Source: BOKV01 sp041739465 (GTDB lineage: Bacteria; Pseudomonadota; Alphaproteobacteria; Rhizobiales; Rhizobiaceae). Taken from it: DNA of 18,863 bases. The notes under the pieces were generated by a model that saw only the letters and a program-made list of their open reading frames with translations, was not told where the DNA came from and did no database searches. The position numbers were made by a program, and so were the translations under genes. Where the stretch lies: contig JBGSNX010000022.1 in assembly GCA_041739465.1 (NCBI GenBank), positions 1 through 18,863 on the forward strand, read 5' to 3'. This document shows, one piece after another, positions 1 to 8,357 of this stretch; positions within the stretch are counted from its first letter, which is position 1; every line of letters begins with the position of its first letter.

Positions 1-1
1 G

Positions 2-940
2 CCGGGCGCACCTTTGGCAAACACCCAATCTGCTGCAACTCCGCCGACCCGTGCGCCAATGGCGGCAGCGCCAGCGGCAGCTCCAAATTTGCAGCCCGCA
101 ACAAAGCCTGTCATGCCCAATTTGCGGGCAGCACCGCGCAACGCACCGCAGCCAAAGCAGGATCCTTCGGTGCGCCAGCCGCGCGAAGAACCCGATTTTG
201 CCCTGGAAGCACCGCAGGACGACCAGTATCTGCCGGAAGTGGGTTTTGACATTGAATCAGATGATCGCCCGGTTTACCGACGCCAGTCGGGATCGCTGCG
301 ACGGCTGTTGCCCATAGCGCTTGTGCTCGTTGTGCTGGCTCTGGGTGGTTGGCTGGTCTACACGGCTGTCACAGTGGTAATCGGAGCAATCACCACGGCG
401 CAGGCTCCCCAGCCGGCAGGAACTGGCGATGTTGGTGAAGCTCCAGCTGACGCCAATTCGGAATTCATCACCGTACTTTCCCCGACCGATACCGCATCGC
501 TCCAGACAGATGGCCGTGGCATCGCTGAAATCGTCAACCAGTCCAACATTGACATGATCCGCCTGACCTCGGTTCGCCCGGATGACAAGAAAAACGACCC
601 CGCTGAACCAATCCTGCTGGAAATCGGCGAAGGCACCATTTCGCGCATCGCCGGAAAACGGGTCACCGTCGAGATACAGGCAAAATCAGGATCTTCCAGC
701 CCGGCGACGTTTGCCATTGGTTGCGATTTTGCCGGGGAAGACGCCTGCGGGCGCAAGCGTTTCCGTGTCGGGCTTCAGCCGGAAGCCATCGTGTTCACCG
801 TGACCATGCCGCAGTCATTGGCGCAGGGCGGCAAGGCCTATCTGACGCTCAGCACCGATGTGACAAGCACGGCCAGCCTTTCTGCAAAAGGCGATCCGGT
901 TGACATTGGCTATGCCAAACTGCGCTTTGCCAAGGAATAA
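2..940 (+). CDS. Single-pass membrane protein of unknown function (5' end outside window)
   Basis: The reading frame is open to the left edge of the window, so the true start is probably upstream; the first possible start inside is a TTG at 14. Counting from that TTG, residues 1-90 are rich in Pro, Ala and Gln and look disordered. Residues about 99-126 form one strong hydrophobic segment (LLPIALVLVVLALGGWLVY), preceded by arginines, which suggests a cytoplasmic N-terminus. The remaining 180 residues look like a periplasmic beta-rich domain with one Cys pair (CDFAGEDAC) that could form a disulfide. It ends with TAA. I do not recognise the family. The layout, a low-complexity cytoplasmic tail plus one membrane anchor plus an exported domain, fits an envelope protein, but no function can be assigned. 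It converges on ppk2 across a hairpin. Confidence 0.75.
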   Translation, partial: PGAPLANTQSAATPPTRAPMAAAPAAAPNLQPATKPVMPNLRAAPRNAPQPKQDPSVRQPREEPDFALEAPQDDQYLPEVGFDIESDDRPVYRRQSGSLRRLLPIALVLVVLALGGWLVYTAVTVVIGAITTAQAPQPAGTGDVGEAPADANSEFITVLSPTDTASLQTDGRGIAEIVNQSNIDMIRLTSVRPDDKKNDPAEPILLEIGEGTISRIAGKRVTVEIQAKSGSSSPATFAIGCDFAGEDACGRKRFRVGLQPEAIVFTVTMPQSLAQGGKAYLTLSTDVTSTASLSAKGDPVDIGYAKLRFAKE

Positions 941-943
941 AGC

Positions 944-977
944 CTTGCCCTTTTTGCGTAATCACAAAAGGGGCAAG
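944..977. terminator. Bidirectional hairpin terminator between the membrane protein gene and ppk2
   Basis: CTTGCCCTTTTTG pairs with CACAAAAGGGGCAAG, giving a stem of about 13 bp with one G-T wobble and a short AT-rich loop. The stem carries its own T-run and A-run, so it could terminate in both directions. It sits between two convergent stop codons (940 and 1009), where a shared terminator is expected. No transcript data are available. Confidence 0.65.
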
Positions 978-1008
978 AAATCGTGAAAAAACAATATGTT
1001 AAGCCAAG

Positions 1009-1887
1009 TCAGCCGCGCAAATCCCTGGCGCTGACCACGATCTTTGGATCAATCGCGCCAACCCTTTCCGGCGATTTGTCGGCATAGTCGAGGCCGTTCA
1101 GCACTGAGCGGATGATGTTGAGCCGGGCACGACGCTTGTCATTGCCAAGAACAATCGTCCACGGGGCATGTTTGGTGCTGGTGTGCTCGAGCATCTCGTC
1201 GCGGGCTTTTGTGTAGTCATCCCATTTCGACAAGGCTTTGATGTCGATGGGAGACAACTTCCAAACCTTCAGCTTGCTGTGCCGCCGGTCGTGGAAACGG
1301 CGAAGCTGCATTTCCCGGCCGATGTCGATCCAGATCTTGAAGTAGTGAATCCCGTCATTCACCAACATTTCTTCAAATTTCGGCACCTGCTTCAAAAATG
1401 TCGCGTGTTCCTGCGGAGTGCAAAAGCCCATGACCGGCTCAACACCGGCCCGGTTGTACCAGGACCTGTCAAACAGAACCATTTCACCTGTGGTTGGCAG
1501 ATGCGGAATGTAGCGCTGGAAATACCATTGGCCGCGCTCCACATCGGAGGGCTTTGACAGAGCGACACTTTTGACCTGGCGCGGATTGAGGTTTTCGGTG
1601 AATGCACCGATTGCCCCGCCTTTGCCGGCAGCGTCGCGCCCTTCGAAGATCACCAGCACCCGCTTTTTTGCCTCCTGCAGCCAGTATTGCGCTTTCACCA
1701 GCTCTTCCTGCAAGGCTTCCAGTTCGCTGGCGTACAGGTCCTCGTCCATCTTCTTTTCATAGGGGAATCCAATGCTGGAAAACGCCTTCTTGCGAATTGA
1801 ATCCGGCAATTGCGGCTCATCAAGATCGAAAGTCAGGGTTTTGCCGCCAAGGGTAATTTCAACAGGAGGGGCGTCGGCTATGATCAT
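1009..1887 (-). CDS. ppk2: Polyphosphate kinase 2 (PPK2)
   Basis: PPK2 enzymes transfer phosphate between polyphosphate and nucleoside diphosphates in the cytoplasm. This 292-residue protein has the complete single-domain signature: Walker A GRDAAGKGG (residues 83-91), Walker B VLFDRSWYNR (137-146) and an Arg-rich lid segment REMQLRRFHDRR (191-202). The length of about 290 residues fits the one-domain class I enzymes that act on ADP or GDP; whether it makes ATP or GTP cannot be read from sequence. The N-terminal 45 residues are an extension before the kinase fold. The ATG at 1887 has only a weak purine-rich site upstream. The gene is divergent from phoR with a 118-bp gap, so polyphosphate metabolism sits beside the phosphate-starvation locus. 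I see no PHO box in that gap. Confidence 0.93.
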   Translation of the reverse strand: MIIADAPPVEITLGGKTLTFDLDEPQLPDSIRKKAFSSIGFPYEKKMDEDLYASELEALQEELVKAQYWLQEAKKRVLVIFEGRDAAGKGGAIGAFTENLNPRQVKSVALSKPSDVERGQWYFQRYIPHLPTTGEMVLFDRSWYNRAGVEPVMGFCTPQEHATFLKQVPKFEEMLVNDGIHYFKIWIDIGREMQLRRFHDRRHSKLKVWKLSPIDIKALSKWDDYTKARDEMLEHTSTKHAPWTIVLGNDKRRARLNIIRSVLNGLDYADKSPERVGAIDPKIVVSARDLRG

Positions 1888-2005
1888 GATCGTGTTCCAG
1901 TCTGATAGAAATTCGGGTTCTTCGCAGCGTCATGCGACCTGTGCTAACAAGACCCTATCGGAACCCTGAACCGCGCGAAAGATTGCCGCGGCAAAACGGT
2001 GCGCC

Positions 2006-3313
2006 ATGCCGCAAGATGAACAACTCTCCCAAAGAAACGAGAACGCCGCAGACAGACTCTGGCGTTCGCGCTGGCTTTTGGCGGTGGCGTCCGCTTCTGC
2101 GGCGGCGCTTGCCTATGTCGAGCCGGATCGCTTGGGTGTCATCATTGCCGTTGCATGCGCTTTCTGGCTGGTCGCAGCTTTCCTGCCACGCCCGTCGGGG
2201 CTCACCATAAACCTTGCAGACCGCAATCCACGGCGCGCTGTGTGGCCCGATTCCTCGTTGAAGGCGTTGACAGAGGCCTTGTATTTCCCGGCATACATTC
2301 TCGATTCGGCCGGCAGCTTGCGGTACGCAAACGCGGCAGCGGAGCCAGCTTTTGGAACCCCGGTTGTCGGCGATCCGGTCAGTGTCACCTTCAGGCGTCC
2401 CGATGTCGCCCGGATGATTGCTTCTGCCGTTGCCAGCAATACGAGCCTGAGCATCGAATATGACGACCATGTGCCGCGTGACAGATGGTTCAACTTGCGG
2501 GTTGATCCGGTACCCAGGCCCGGCGGCGGCCAGCCCGAGTTTTTCCTGTTGTCGTTTCTGGACCTCACGGAGACCAGGCGTGCAGAACAGATGCGCTCCG
2601 ATTTCATTGCCAATGCAAGCCATGAACTGCGCACCCCACTGGCCTCGCTGCGCGGGTTTATCGAGACAATCAAGGGACCGGCGGCAGAAGACCCCAAGGC
2701 GCAGGCTCGATTTTTGGACATCATGCTCGACCAGTCCGAGCGCATGTCGCGCCTCATCGACGACTTGCTTTCATTAAGCCGCATCGAGATGAAAGCCCAT
2801 GTCCGGCCCCAGGGTGAGGTATCGCTGCACGATGTGATCGGCAACGTCGCAAACGCCCTGCAGCCGCTGGGGCAAAAACTTGGTGTGAAGATCGAGAAAA
2901 AATTGCCCGATGCCACGATGATTGTGCGCGGCGAAAGGGACGAGTTGATCCAGGTTTTTGAAAATCTTGTCGAAAACGCCTGCAAGTACGGCGCCTCTGG
3001 CGGCAAGGTTGAGATCTCGGCCAGCATTGTTCCTGCAGCCAAGGCTGGAACGCCGGCACGGGCTGAAATCACCGTCCGCGATTGGGGGCCGGGCATACCC
3101 GAGGAGCATCTTTCGCGCCTTACAGAGCGTTTCTACCGGGTGGACATCAGCTCCAGCCGCGACAAGCAGGGCACCGGCCTTGGCCTTGCAATTGTCAAGC
3201 ACATCCTCAATCGCCACGGTTCCAGGCTGATCGTAAACTCCAAAGTGGGGCAGGGCGCCACCTTCAGCGTCTCGCTGCCCTTGGCGGAAGAAACCGCGAC
3301 TGTGAGCACTTAA
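2006..3313 (+). CDS. phoR: Phosphate regulon sensor histidine kinase PhoR
   Basis: PhoR autophosphorylates and phosphorylates PhoB when phosphate is scarce, under control of the Pst transporter and PhoU. The 435-residue protein has two membrane segments near residues 22-37 and 44-60 with almost no periplasmic loop, then a PAS-like domain (about 85-190). The HisKA domain follows with the phospho-acceptor His206 in SHELRTPL, and the HATPase domain has N box NLVENACKYG (320-329), G1 DWGPGIP (359-365) and G2 GTGLGLAIVK (389-398). The missing periplasmic domain is normal for PhoR, which senses through the transporter. It is first in a same-strand run of seven phosphate genes, but the PHO box lies after it, so phoR may be expressed separately from the pst genes. 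Confidence 0.95.
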   Translation: MPQDEQLSQRNENAADRLWRSRWLLAVASASAAALAYVEPDRLGVIIAVACAFWLVAAFLPRPSGLTINLADRNPRRAVWPDSSLKALTEALYFPAYILDSAGSLRYANAAAEPAFGTPVVGDPVSVTFRRPDVARMIASAVASNTSLSIEYDDHVPRDRWFNLRVDPVPRPGGGQPEFFLLSFLDLTETRRAEQMRSDFIANASHELRTPLASLRGFIETIKGPAAEDPKAQARFLDIMLDQSERMSRLIDDLLSLSRIEMKAHVRPQGEVSLHDVIGNVANALQPLGQKLGVKIEKKLPDATMIVRGERDELIQVFENLVENACKYGASGGKVEISASIVPAAKAGTPARAEITVRDWGPGIPEEHLSRLTERFYRVDISSSRDKQGTGLGLAIVKHILNRHGSRLIVNSKVGQGATFSVSLPLAEETATVST

Positions 3314-3342
3314 AAATAGTTGTTATATTTCAGTATGATAAA

Positions 3343-3360
3343 CTGTCACTCAATTGTCAG
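3343..3360 (+). promoter_or_regulatory. PHO box (PhoB-binding site) upstream of pstS
   Basis: Two 7-bp direct repeats, CTGTCAC and TTGTCAG, are separated by 4 bp, matching the classical PHO box layout in which the box replaces the -35 element. A plausible -10 (CATAAA, about 3369-3374) starts 8 bp downstream. The flanks (3311-3342) are AT-rich. The box lies in the 166-bp gap between phoR and pstS and should drive the pst genes under phosphate limitation. Confidence 0.85.
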
Positions 3361-3479
3361 GTCAACGTCATAAAAGGTCTACACGAAAGCTTTAGCGTTC
3401 GTCACGTCGGCCCCTTTGCCCCGGTCTCAACGGCTGGCTGGACCGATGGAACCCTACTCACCTAACTGGGAGAAAACCC

Positions 3480-4538
3480 GTGAAATTCACAAACCTCGCA
3501 GGCGTAGCCTTTGGCGCGCTGATGATTGCTGCTGCTGGTCAAGCAGCGGCCCGTGACCAGGTCCAGATTGCTGGCTCGTCGACAGTTCTGCCTTACGCAA
3601 CCATCGTAGCCGAAGCATTCGGCGAAAACACCGACTTCCCGTCGCCAGTCGTTGAATCCGGCGGTTCGGGCGCAGGCCGCAAGAAGCTTTGCGAAGGCGT
3701 TGGCGAAAACACCATCGACATTGCAAACTCTTCAAGCCGCATTGCCAAGAGCGACATCGAGCTTTGCGCCAAGAACGGCGTTGCAGACATCATGGAAGTC
3801 CGCATTGGTTATGACGGCATCGTTTTCGCCTCGGACATCAAGGGCGCAGAATTCAAGTTCACACCGGCTGACTGGTACAACGCGCTCGGCGCGATGGTCG
3901 TCAAGGACGGCAAGCTTGTTGAAAACGCCAACAAGACATGGGCTGACGCCAACAAGGATCTCCCAGCGCAGCCAATCCTCGCCTTCATTCCAGGCACCAA
4001 GCACGGCACCCGTGAAGTGTTCGACGTGAAGGTCATCGAAGAAGGCTGCAAGGCCTCCGGCGCAATGGACCTTTACCTTGCAACAGCCGAAGGCAAGGAC
4101 GACAAGGAAAAGAAAGCAGCAGCGGTCAAGTCTTGCTTGAAGCTGCGCACCGATGGTGCCTCCATCGACATCGACGGTGACTACACCGAAACCCTCGCAC
4201 GCATCGATGCCGACAAGAACGGCGTTGGCGTATTCGGTCTGTCTTTCTACCAGAACAACACCGACAAGCTTCGTGTAGCCACCATGGGCGGCATTGTTCC
4301 ATCCACCGAAACAATCGCCAAGGGCGAATACCCGGTATCGCGCCCGCTCTACTTCTACGTCAAGAAGGCGCACATCGGCGTCATTCCTGGCCTGAAGGAA
4401 TACATCGAGTTCTTCGTGTCTGACGAAATGGCTGGCCCGGACGGCCCGCTCGCCGCATATGGCCTCGTGTCTGACCCAGAACTGAAGAAGACCCAGGAAA
4501 TGGTTGCAGCTCAGACCCCGATGGGCCCGCTGAACTAA
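3480..4538 (+). CDS. pstS: Periplasmic phosphate-binding protein PstS
   Basis: PstS is the periplasmic receptor of the high-affinity phosphate ABC transporter. The 352-residue protein starts at GTG, preceded by a GGGAGA ribosome-binding site. It has a Sec signal peptide (residues 1-24, cleavage likely after AAA before RDQ). The phosphate-contacting loops are visible: AGSSTVLPY (31-39), SGGSGAGRKK (60-69), NSSSRI (83-88) and PGTKHGTREV (171-180). Four cysteines in the mature part could make disulfides. Codon use is strongly biased (AAG, GGC, ATC), as expected for an abundant protein. It is preceded by a PHO box and followed by a GC-rich hairpin. Confidence 0.96.
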   Translation: MKFTNLAGVAFGALMIAAAGQAAARDQVQIAGSSTVLPYATIVAEAFGENTDFPSPVVESGGSGAGRKKLCEGVGENTIDIANSSSRIAKSDIELCAKNGVADIMEVRIGYDGIVFASDIKGAEFKFTPADWYNALGAMVVKDGKLVENANKTWADANKDLPAQPILAFIPGTKHGTREVFDVKVIEEGCKASGAMDLYLATAEGKDDKEKKAAAVKSCLKLRTDGASIDIDGDYTETLARIDADKNGVGVFGLSFYQNNTDKLRVATMGGIVPSTETIAKGEYPVSRPLYFYVKKAHIGVIPGLKEYIEFFVSDEMAGPDGPLAAYGLVSDPELKKTQEMVAAQTPMGPLN

Positions 4539-4550
4539 TCATTGACATTG

Positions 4551-4576
4551 CCGGGGCGGCGACAGCGTCGCCCCGG
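4551..4576 (+). terminator. GC-rich intercistronic hairpin between pstS and pstC
   Basis: CCGGGGCG pairs with CGCCCCGG over an inner stretch that can itself fold (GCGAC/GTCGC). No T-run follows, so it is unlikely to be a complete terminator. In pst operons such a hairpin can protect the pstS message or reduce read-through, giving more PstS than permease. That role is inferred here. Confidence 0.55.
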
Positions 4577-4626
4577 TTCAATTTCGACAAAAGTCTTTGC
4601 CGTAGAATTCAGGGCGGGTGGGTAAA

Positions 4627-6087
4627 ATGTCCGTAACCATTGTTATAGCCTTGGTGCTGCTGATTGCCGTTGCGGCGTATCTTGCGGCCAGATACCGGGC
4701 AACTGCGGCTGTCAAAGGCGAAGTCAAAAGCCTGCATTCATTGCCATCCTATTATGGCTGGCACGGCTTCATCATGTCCTTTGTGCCTGCCATTTTGGTG
4801 CTGACATTGTGGCTGATTGTTCAGCCGATGGTCATCGAATCCCAGATTAAAGGCTTCTTTCCACCTGAAAAGATTGCCGATGGCAGCTCTCTTGCCTTGG
4901 TGATGTCAGATGTGCGGCGCGTTGCCGGCGGCCTTGATGCAGCAGTGGCTGCAGGGGCGATGACCGATCGCGAAGCATCAATGGTTCGCACAGAATTTAC
5001 CGACGTACGTGACAAGCTGGCAGCCGTTGGAGTTGCGCTCGGCTCCGACGTCACAAAGGAAGTTCTGGCTGCAGCACAAAAGTACCGCGAGCTGTTCAGC
5101 TGGGGTGTTTCAGGGCGAATGATCCTTACGATTCTGGCCGCCCTCCTGGGCGCTGCGTATGCCTTCATGGTCACAACGCCGCAATTTCGTGCCCGCAACC
5201 GGGTCGAGGTGGTGGTACTTGGCCTCCTGATGGTTTCATCCTCAATCGCAATTCTCACCACAGTTGGCATCGTCTATTCGATGTTCTCTGAAAGTCTGGA
5301 TTTCTTCAGTCAGTATCCGGCAAGCGACTTCTTCTTTGGCCTGACATGGTCTCCAAATTTCAGGGGTGATTCAGAACTGGGCATCCTGCCGTTGTTGTGG
5401 GGCACCTTGTACATCAGTTTCATTTCGATGCTGGTGTCGGTTCCAATCGGTCTGTTCACAGCAATCTACCTGGCAGAATATGCCGATGCCCGGACCCGCG
5501 CTTTCGTCAAGCCGGCAATCGAGATCATCGCCGGCATTCCCTCGGTAGTTTTCGGTCTGTTTGCACTCGTGACTGTCGGGCCTTTCCTGCGCGACTGGTT
5601 CGCCGAACCGATGGGTCTTGGCAACAGTGGTTCTTCGGTGATGACAGCGGGTATCGTAATCGGGATCATGAACATTCCGTTCATTTCGTCCCTGTCCGAC
5701 GACATCATCAACGCAGTGCCGCAATCCCTTCGTGACGGGTCCTATGGACTCGGTGCCACACGCTCCGAAACGATCAAGCAGGTGGTTCTTCCAGCCGCGC
5801 TTCCCGGCATTGTCGGTGCGGTACTGATGGCAGCGTCTCGCGCTATCGGTGAAACGATGATTGTAACCATGGGTGCAGGCGCGGCGGCCAAGCTTGACTT
5901 GAACCCGTTCGAGGCGATGACAGCGATCACCGTGAAGATCGTCGGTCAGCTTACCGGGGACACCGACTTCGCGGCACCTGAGACATTGGTGGCGTTTGCG
6001 CTCGGTCTGACCCTTTTCGTAATCACGCTTGGTCTCAACGTTCTGGCTCTTCAGGTCGTTCGCAGATATCGGGAGCAGTATGAATGA
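4627..6087 (+). CDS. pstC: Phosphate ABC transporter permease PstC
   Basis: PstC pairs with PstA to form the membrane channel of the phosphate importer. I chose ATG 4627 because GGTGGG lies about 5 nt upstream; an in-frame GTG at 4618 is the alternative and would add three residues. The 486-residue protein is longer than the roughly 320 residues of E. coli PstC. Residues 1-225 add an N-terminal region with hydrophobic segments near 3-21, 48-68, 164-181 and 194-217, and a soluble stretch between them. The classical permease domain follows, with the EAA-type coupling loop at about 370-393 (RDGSYGLGATRSETIKQVVLP). The long form is familiar in alphaproteobacteria. The stop overlaps the start of pstA, which suggests translational coupling. 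Confidence 0.94.
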   Translation: MSVTIVIALVLLIAVAAYLAARYRATAAVKGEVKSLHSLPSYYGWHGFIMSFVPAILVLTLWLIVQPMVIESQIKGFFPPEKIADGSSLALVMSDVRRVAGGLDAAVAAGAMTDREASMVRTEFTDVRDKLAAVGVALGSDVTKEVLAAAQKYRELFSWGVSGRMILTILAALLGAAYAFMVTTPQFRARNRVEVVVLGLLMVSSSIAILTTVGIVYSMFSESLDFFSQYPASDFFFGLTWSPNFRGDSELGILPLLWGTLYISFISMLVSVPIGLFTAIYLAEYADARTRAFVKPAIEIIAGIPSVVFGLFALVTVGPFLRDWFAEPMGLGNSGSSVMTAGIVIGIMNIPFISSLSDDIINAVPQSLRDGSYGLGATRSETIKQVVLPAALPGIVGAVLMAASRAIGETMIVTMGAGAAAKLDLNPFEAMTAITVKIVGQLTGDTDFAAPETLVAFALGLTLFVITLGLNVLALQVVRRYREQYE

Positions 6088-7439
6088 GCAGCATTGCACA
6101 AAATCTTTCCGGCTTGTCTAAGCCAGTGGCTTCGCTGTTCGTGGAAGATGCCCACACAAAAGCCCGCAACAATGCCGAGTGGCGTTTTCGGGTATATGGC
6201 ATCGTCGCAATTGTGATCAGCCTGCTGACGCTGGCGATCATGCTCTGGTCGATTTTCTCGGATGGCATCTCGGCATTTCGCCAGGCTACGTTGAAATTTC
6301 CCGTTGAAATAACCGCCGATGTGATTGACCCCAAGGGCAATCGAAATCGCGATGAAATGGCAAAGACCACGACCGTCAGCTACGCAAAGCTTCTGGAAAC
6401 CGGGTTTGCGGCCGAGTTGGTGAAACGTGGAATTTCCGTTGAAGGTCTTTCAGCGAAAGACATATCGGCGTTTGTCTCGAAGGACGCTCCGGCGGAATTG
6501 CGAAACGCAACGCTTGCTGACCCGGCAAACATGGTCGGCACCACAGTTGAACTTTCGGTACTGGCTTCGGGTCGCATTGACGGCTACCTCAAAGGCCGCG
6601 TCACCAAGGAATCCGCTGTAAATGACAGCAATATCAGCCCTGCCCAGTTGGAACTGGCTGACAGGCTGAAGCAGGCCGGAGTCTTGTCGGTGGCATGGAA
6701 CCCGGATTTCATCTCCAACCCGGATGCGTCGGACCAACGCCCCGAGGCAGCCGGTCTGGGGGTCGCCATCCTCGGCTCTGCCTACATGATGCTTCTTGTC
6801 CTGGTGATGTGCCTGCCCGTGGGCATTGCTGCATCGATCTATCTGGAAGAGTTCGCGCCAAAGAATTTCTGGACCGACATGATTGAGGTAAACATCGCAA
6901 ACCTCGCGGCGGTTCCCTCCATCGTTTACGGTATTTTGGGTCTCGCGATCTTCATCAACTTCGCCGGATTTCCGCAATCTTCATCCCTGGTAGGCGCCCT
7001 GGTTCTGTCGCTGATGACTTTGCCAACCGTCATCATTGCAACGCGCGCCAGCATACGAGCCGTACCTCCTTCAATCCGCGACGCCGCTCTCGGCATTGGT
7101 GCATCAAAGATGCAGAGCGTCTTCCATCACGTCCTGCCTCTCGCAATGCCCGGCATTTTGACCGGCACCATTCTTGGCCTTGCCACTGCGCTTGGCGAGA
7201 CGGCTCCACTTCTTCTCATCGGCATGGTAGCTTTCGTCGACAACTATCCTGCCGCGCCAGTTACGGGATTTCTTGATCCGGCGACTGCACTCCCCGTCCA
7301 GATTTTTGGTTGGGCGCAGCGCGCAGATCCTGCATTCATCGAGCGGTCAGCGGGTGCCATCATCGTGCTGCTGTTCTTCCTGTTGATCATGAACGTCGTG
7401 GCAATTGTACTACGGCGGCAGTTTGAACGCAGATGGTAA
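6084..7439 (+). CDS. pstA: Phosphate ABC transporter permease PstA with N-terminal DUF3333-like region
   Basis: PstA is the second permease subunit of the phosphate importer. ATG 6084 overlaps the pstC stop (ATGA). The 451-residue protein has one membrane segment near 36-58, a roughly 150-residue soluble region (60-220, predicted periplasmic) of the kind called DUF3333 in alphaproteobacterial PstA, and then the permease domain. The EAA coupling loop is at about 331-356 (IRDAALGIGASKMQSVFHH). The role of the extra region is not established; a part in docking PstS would be a guess. Confidence 0.94.
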   Translation: MSSIAQNLSGLSKPVASLFVEDAHTKARNNAEWRFRVYGIVAIVISLLTLAIMLWSIFSDGISAFRQATLKFPVEITADVIDPKGNRNRDEMAKTTTVSYAKLLETGFAAELVKRGISVEGLSAKDISAFVSKDAPAELRNATLADPANMVGTTVELSVLASGRIDGYLKGRVTKESAVNDSNISPAQLELADRLKQAGVLSVAWNPDFISNPDASDQRPEAAGLGVAILGSAYMMLLVLVMCLPVGIAASIYLEEFAPKNFWTDMIEVNIANLAAVPSIVYGILGLAIFINFAGFPQSSSLVGALVLSLMTLPTVIIATRASIRAVPPSIRDAALGIGASKMQSVFHHVLPLAMPGILTGTILGLATALGETAPLLLIGMVAFVDNYPAAPVTGFLDPATALPVQIFGWAQRADPAFIERSAGAIIVLLFFLLIMNVVAIVLRRQFERRW

Positions 7440-7501
7440 GTCGTGGCGAATAGTTTCGCATTCGGTTTCTCCGGCTTGCTGGGAGTATAAAGGAAATGAA
7501 C

Positions 7502-8311
7502 ATGATGTCAGAGTCCGCTACAGAACAGCTGCTGAACCCCTCTACATCAGCGCCAATCGTAAAGATGCGCGGGGAAAAGGTCGAACTTTTCTACGGCCAG
7601 AAGCAGGCGCTGCATGCTGTTGATCTGGATATTTACAAGAACCAGGTCACCGCTCTGATCGGTCCGTCGGGTTGCGGCAAGTCGACTTTTCTGCGCTGCT
7701 TGAACCGCATGAACGACACGATTGCCATCGCCAAGGTCAAAGGCAAAATTACCCTCGACGGCGAAGACATCTACGATCCGAAGGTTGACGTTGTACAGTT
7801 GCGTGCACGCGTCGGCATGGTTTTCCAGAAGCCCAATCCGTTTCCCAAGTCCATCTTCGAGAACGTGGCTTACGGTCCGCGCATCCATGGCCTCGCCAAG
7901 AGCAAGGCAGATCTGGATGAAGTGGTGGTAAGCAGCCTGCAGAAGGCAGGTCTGTTCGAGGAAGTGAAAGACCGTCTGCTGGAGCCGGGAACCGGCCTTT
8001 CGGGAGGTCAGCAACAGCGCCTTTGCATCGCGCGCGCCATTGCCGTCAGTCCGGAAGTGATCCTTATGGATGAGCCGTGCTCCGCGCTTGATCCGATTGC
8101 CACCGCCAAGGTCGAAGAACTGATCAGCGAGTTGCGCAAGAACTTCACCATCGTGATCGTAACCCACTCGATGCAGCAGGCGGCGCGTGTTTCGCAGCGC
8201 ACCGCAATGTTCCACCTCGGCAATCTTGTCGAAGTCGATGAGACAAACACGATTTTCACCAATCCGACACAGACCAAGACCCACGACTATATCACTGGCC
8301 GTTACGGCTGA
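7502..8311 (+). CDS. pstB: Phosphate ABC transporter ATP-binding protein PstB
   Basis: PstB is the ATPase that powers phosphate import and helps signal to PhoR. The 269-residue protein has Walker A GPSGCGKST (54-62), Q-loop Q109 in VFQKPNPFP, ABC signature LSGGQQQR (166-173), Walker B VILMDEP (186-192), a D-loop SALDP and switch His222 in VTHSMQQ. ATG 7502 was chosen because AAAGGA lies about 7 nt upstream; ATG 7496 sits almost on top of that site, and ATG 7505 is also possible. The 62-nt gap after pstA shows no terminator, so it is cotranscribed with pstA. Confidence 0.96.
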   Translation: MMSESATEQLLNPSTSAPIVKMRGEKVELFYGQKQALHAVDLDIYKNQVTALIGPSGCGKSTFLRCLNRMNDTIAIAKVKGKITLDGEDIYDPKVDVVQLRARVGMVFQKPNPFPKSIFENVAYGPRIHGLAKSKADLDEVVVSSLQKAGLFEEVKDRLLEPGTGLSGGQQQRLCIARAIAVSPEVILMDEPCSALDPIATAKVEELISELRKNFTIVIVTHSMQQAARVSQRTAMFHLGNLVEVDETNTIFTNPTQTKTHDYITGRYG

Positions 8312-8357
8312 TCGATTTCCGGTCGCCCATCCTCAAACTCAAGGGAAAGGCCGTTCC

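Noticed and set aside
1888..2005. Search for a PHO box or clear promoter between ppk2 and phoR
   Set aside because: No pair of TGTCA-type repeats at the right spacing and no convincing -35/-10 pair on either strand.
2113..3096. 327-codon open frame antisense to phoR
   Set aside because: It lies entirely opposite a gene with complete kinase motifs; the protein has no recognisable content and reflects GC-rich codon structure.
5371..6099. 242-codon open frame antisense to pstC
   Set aside because: Its charged, low-complexity product is the complement of membrane-protein codons in pstC.
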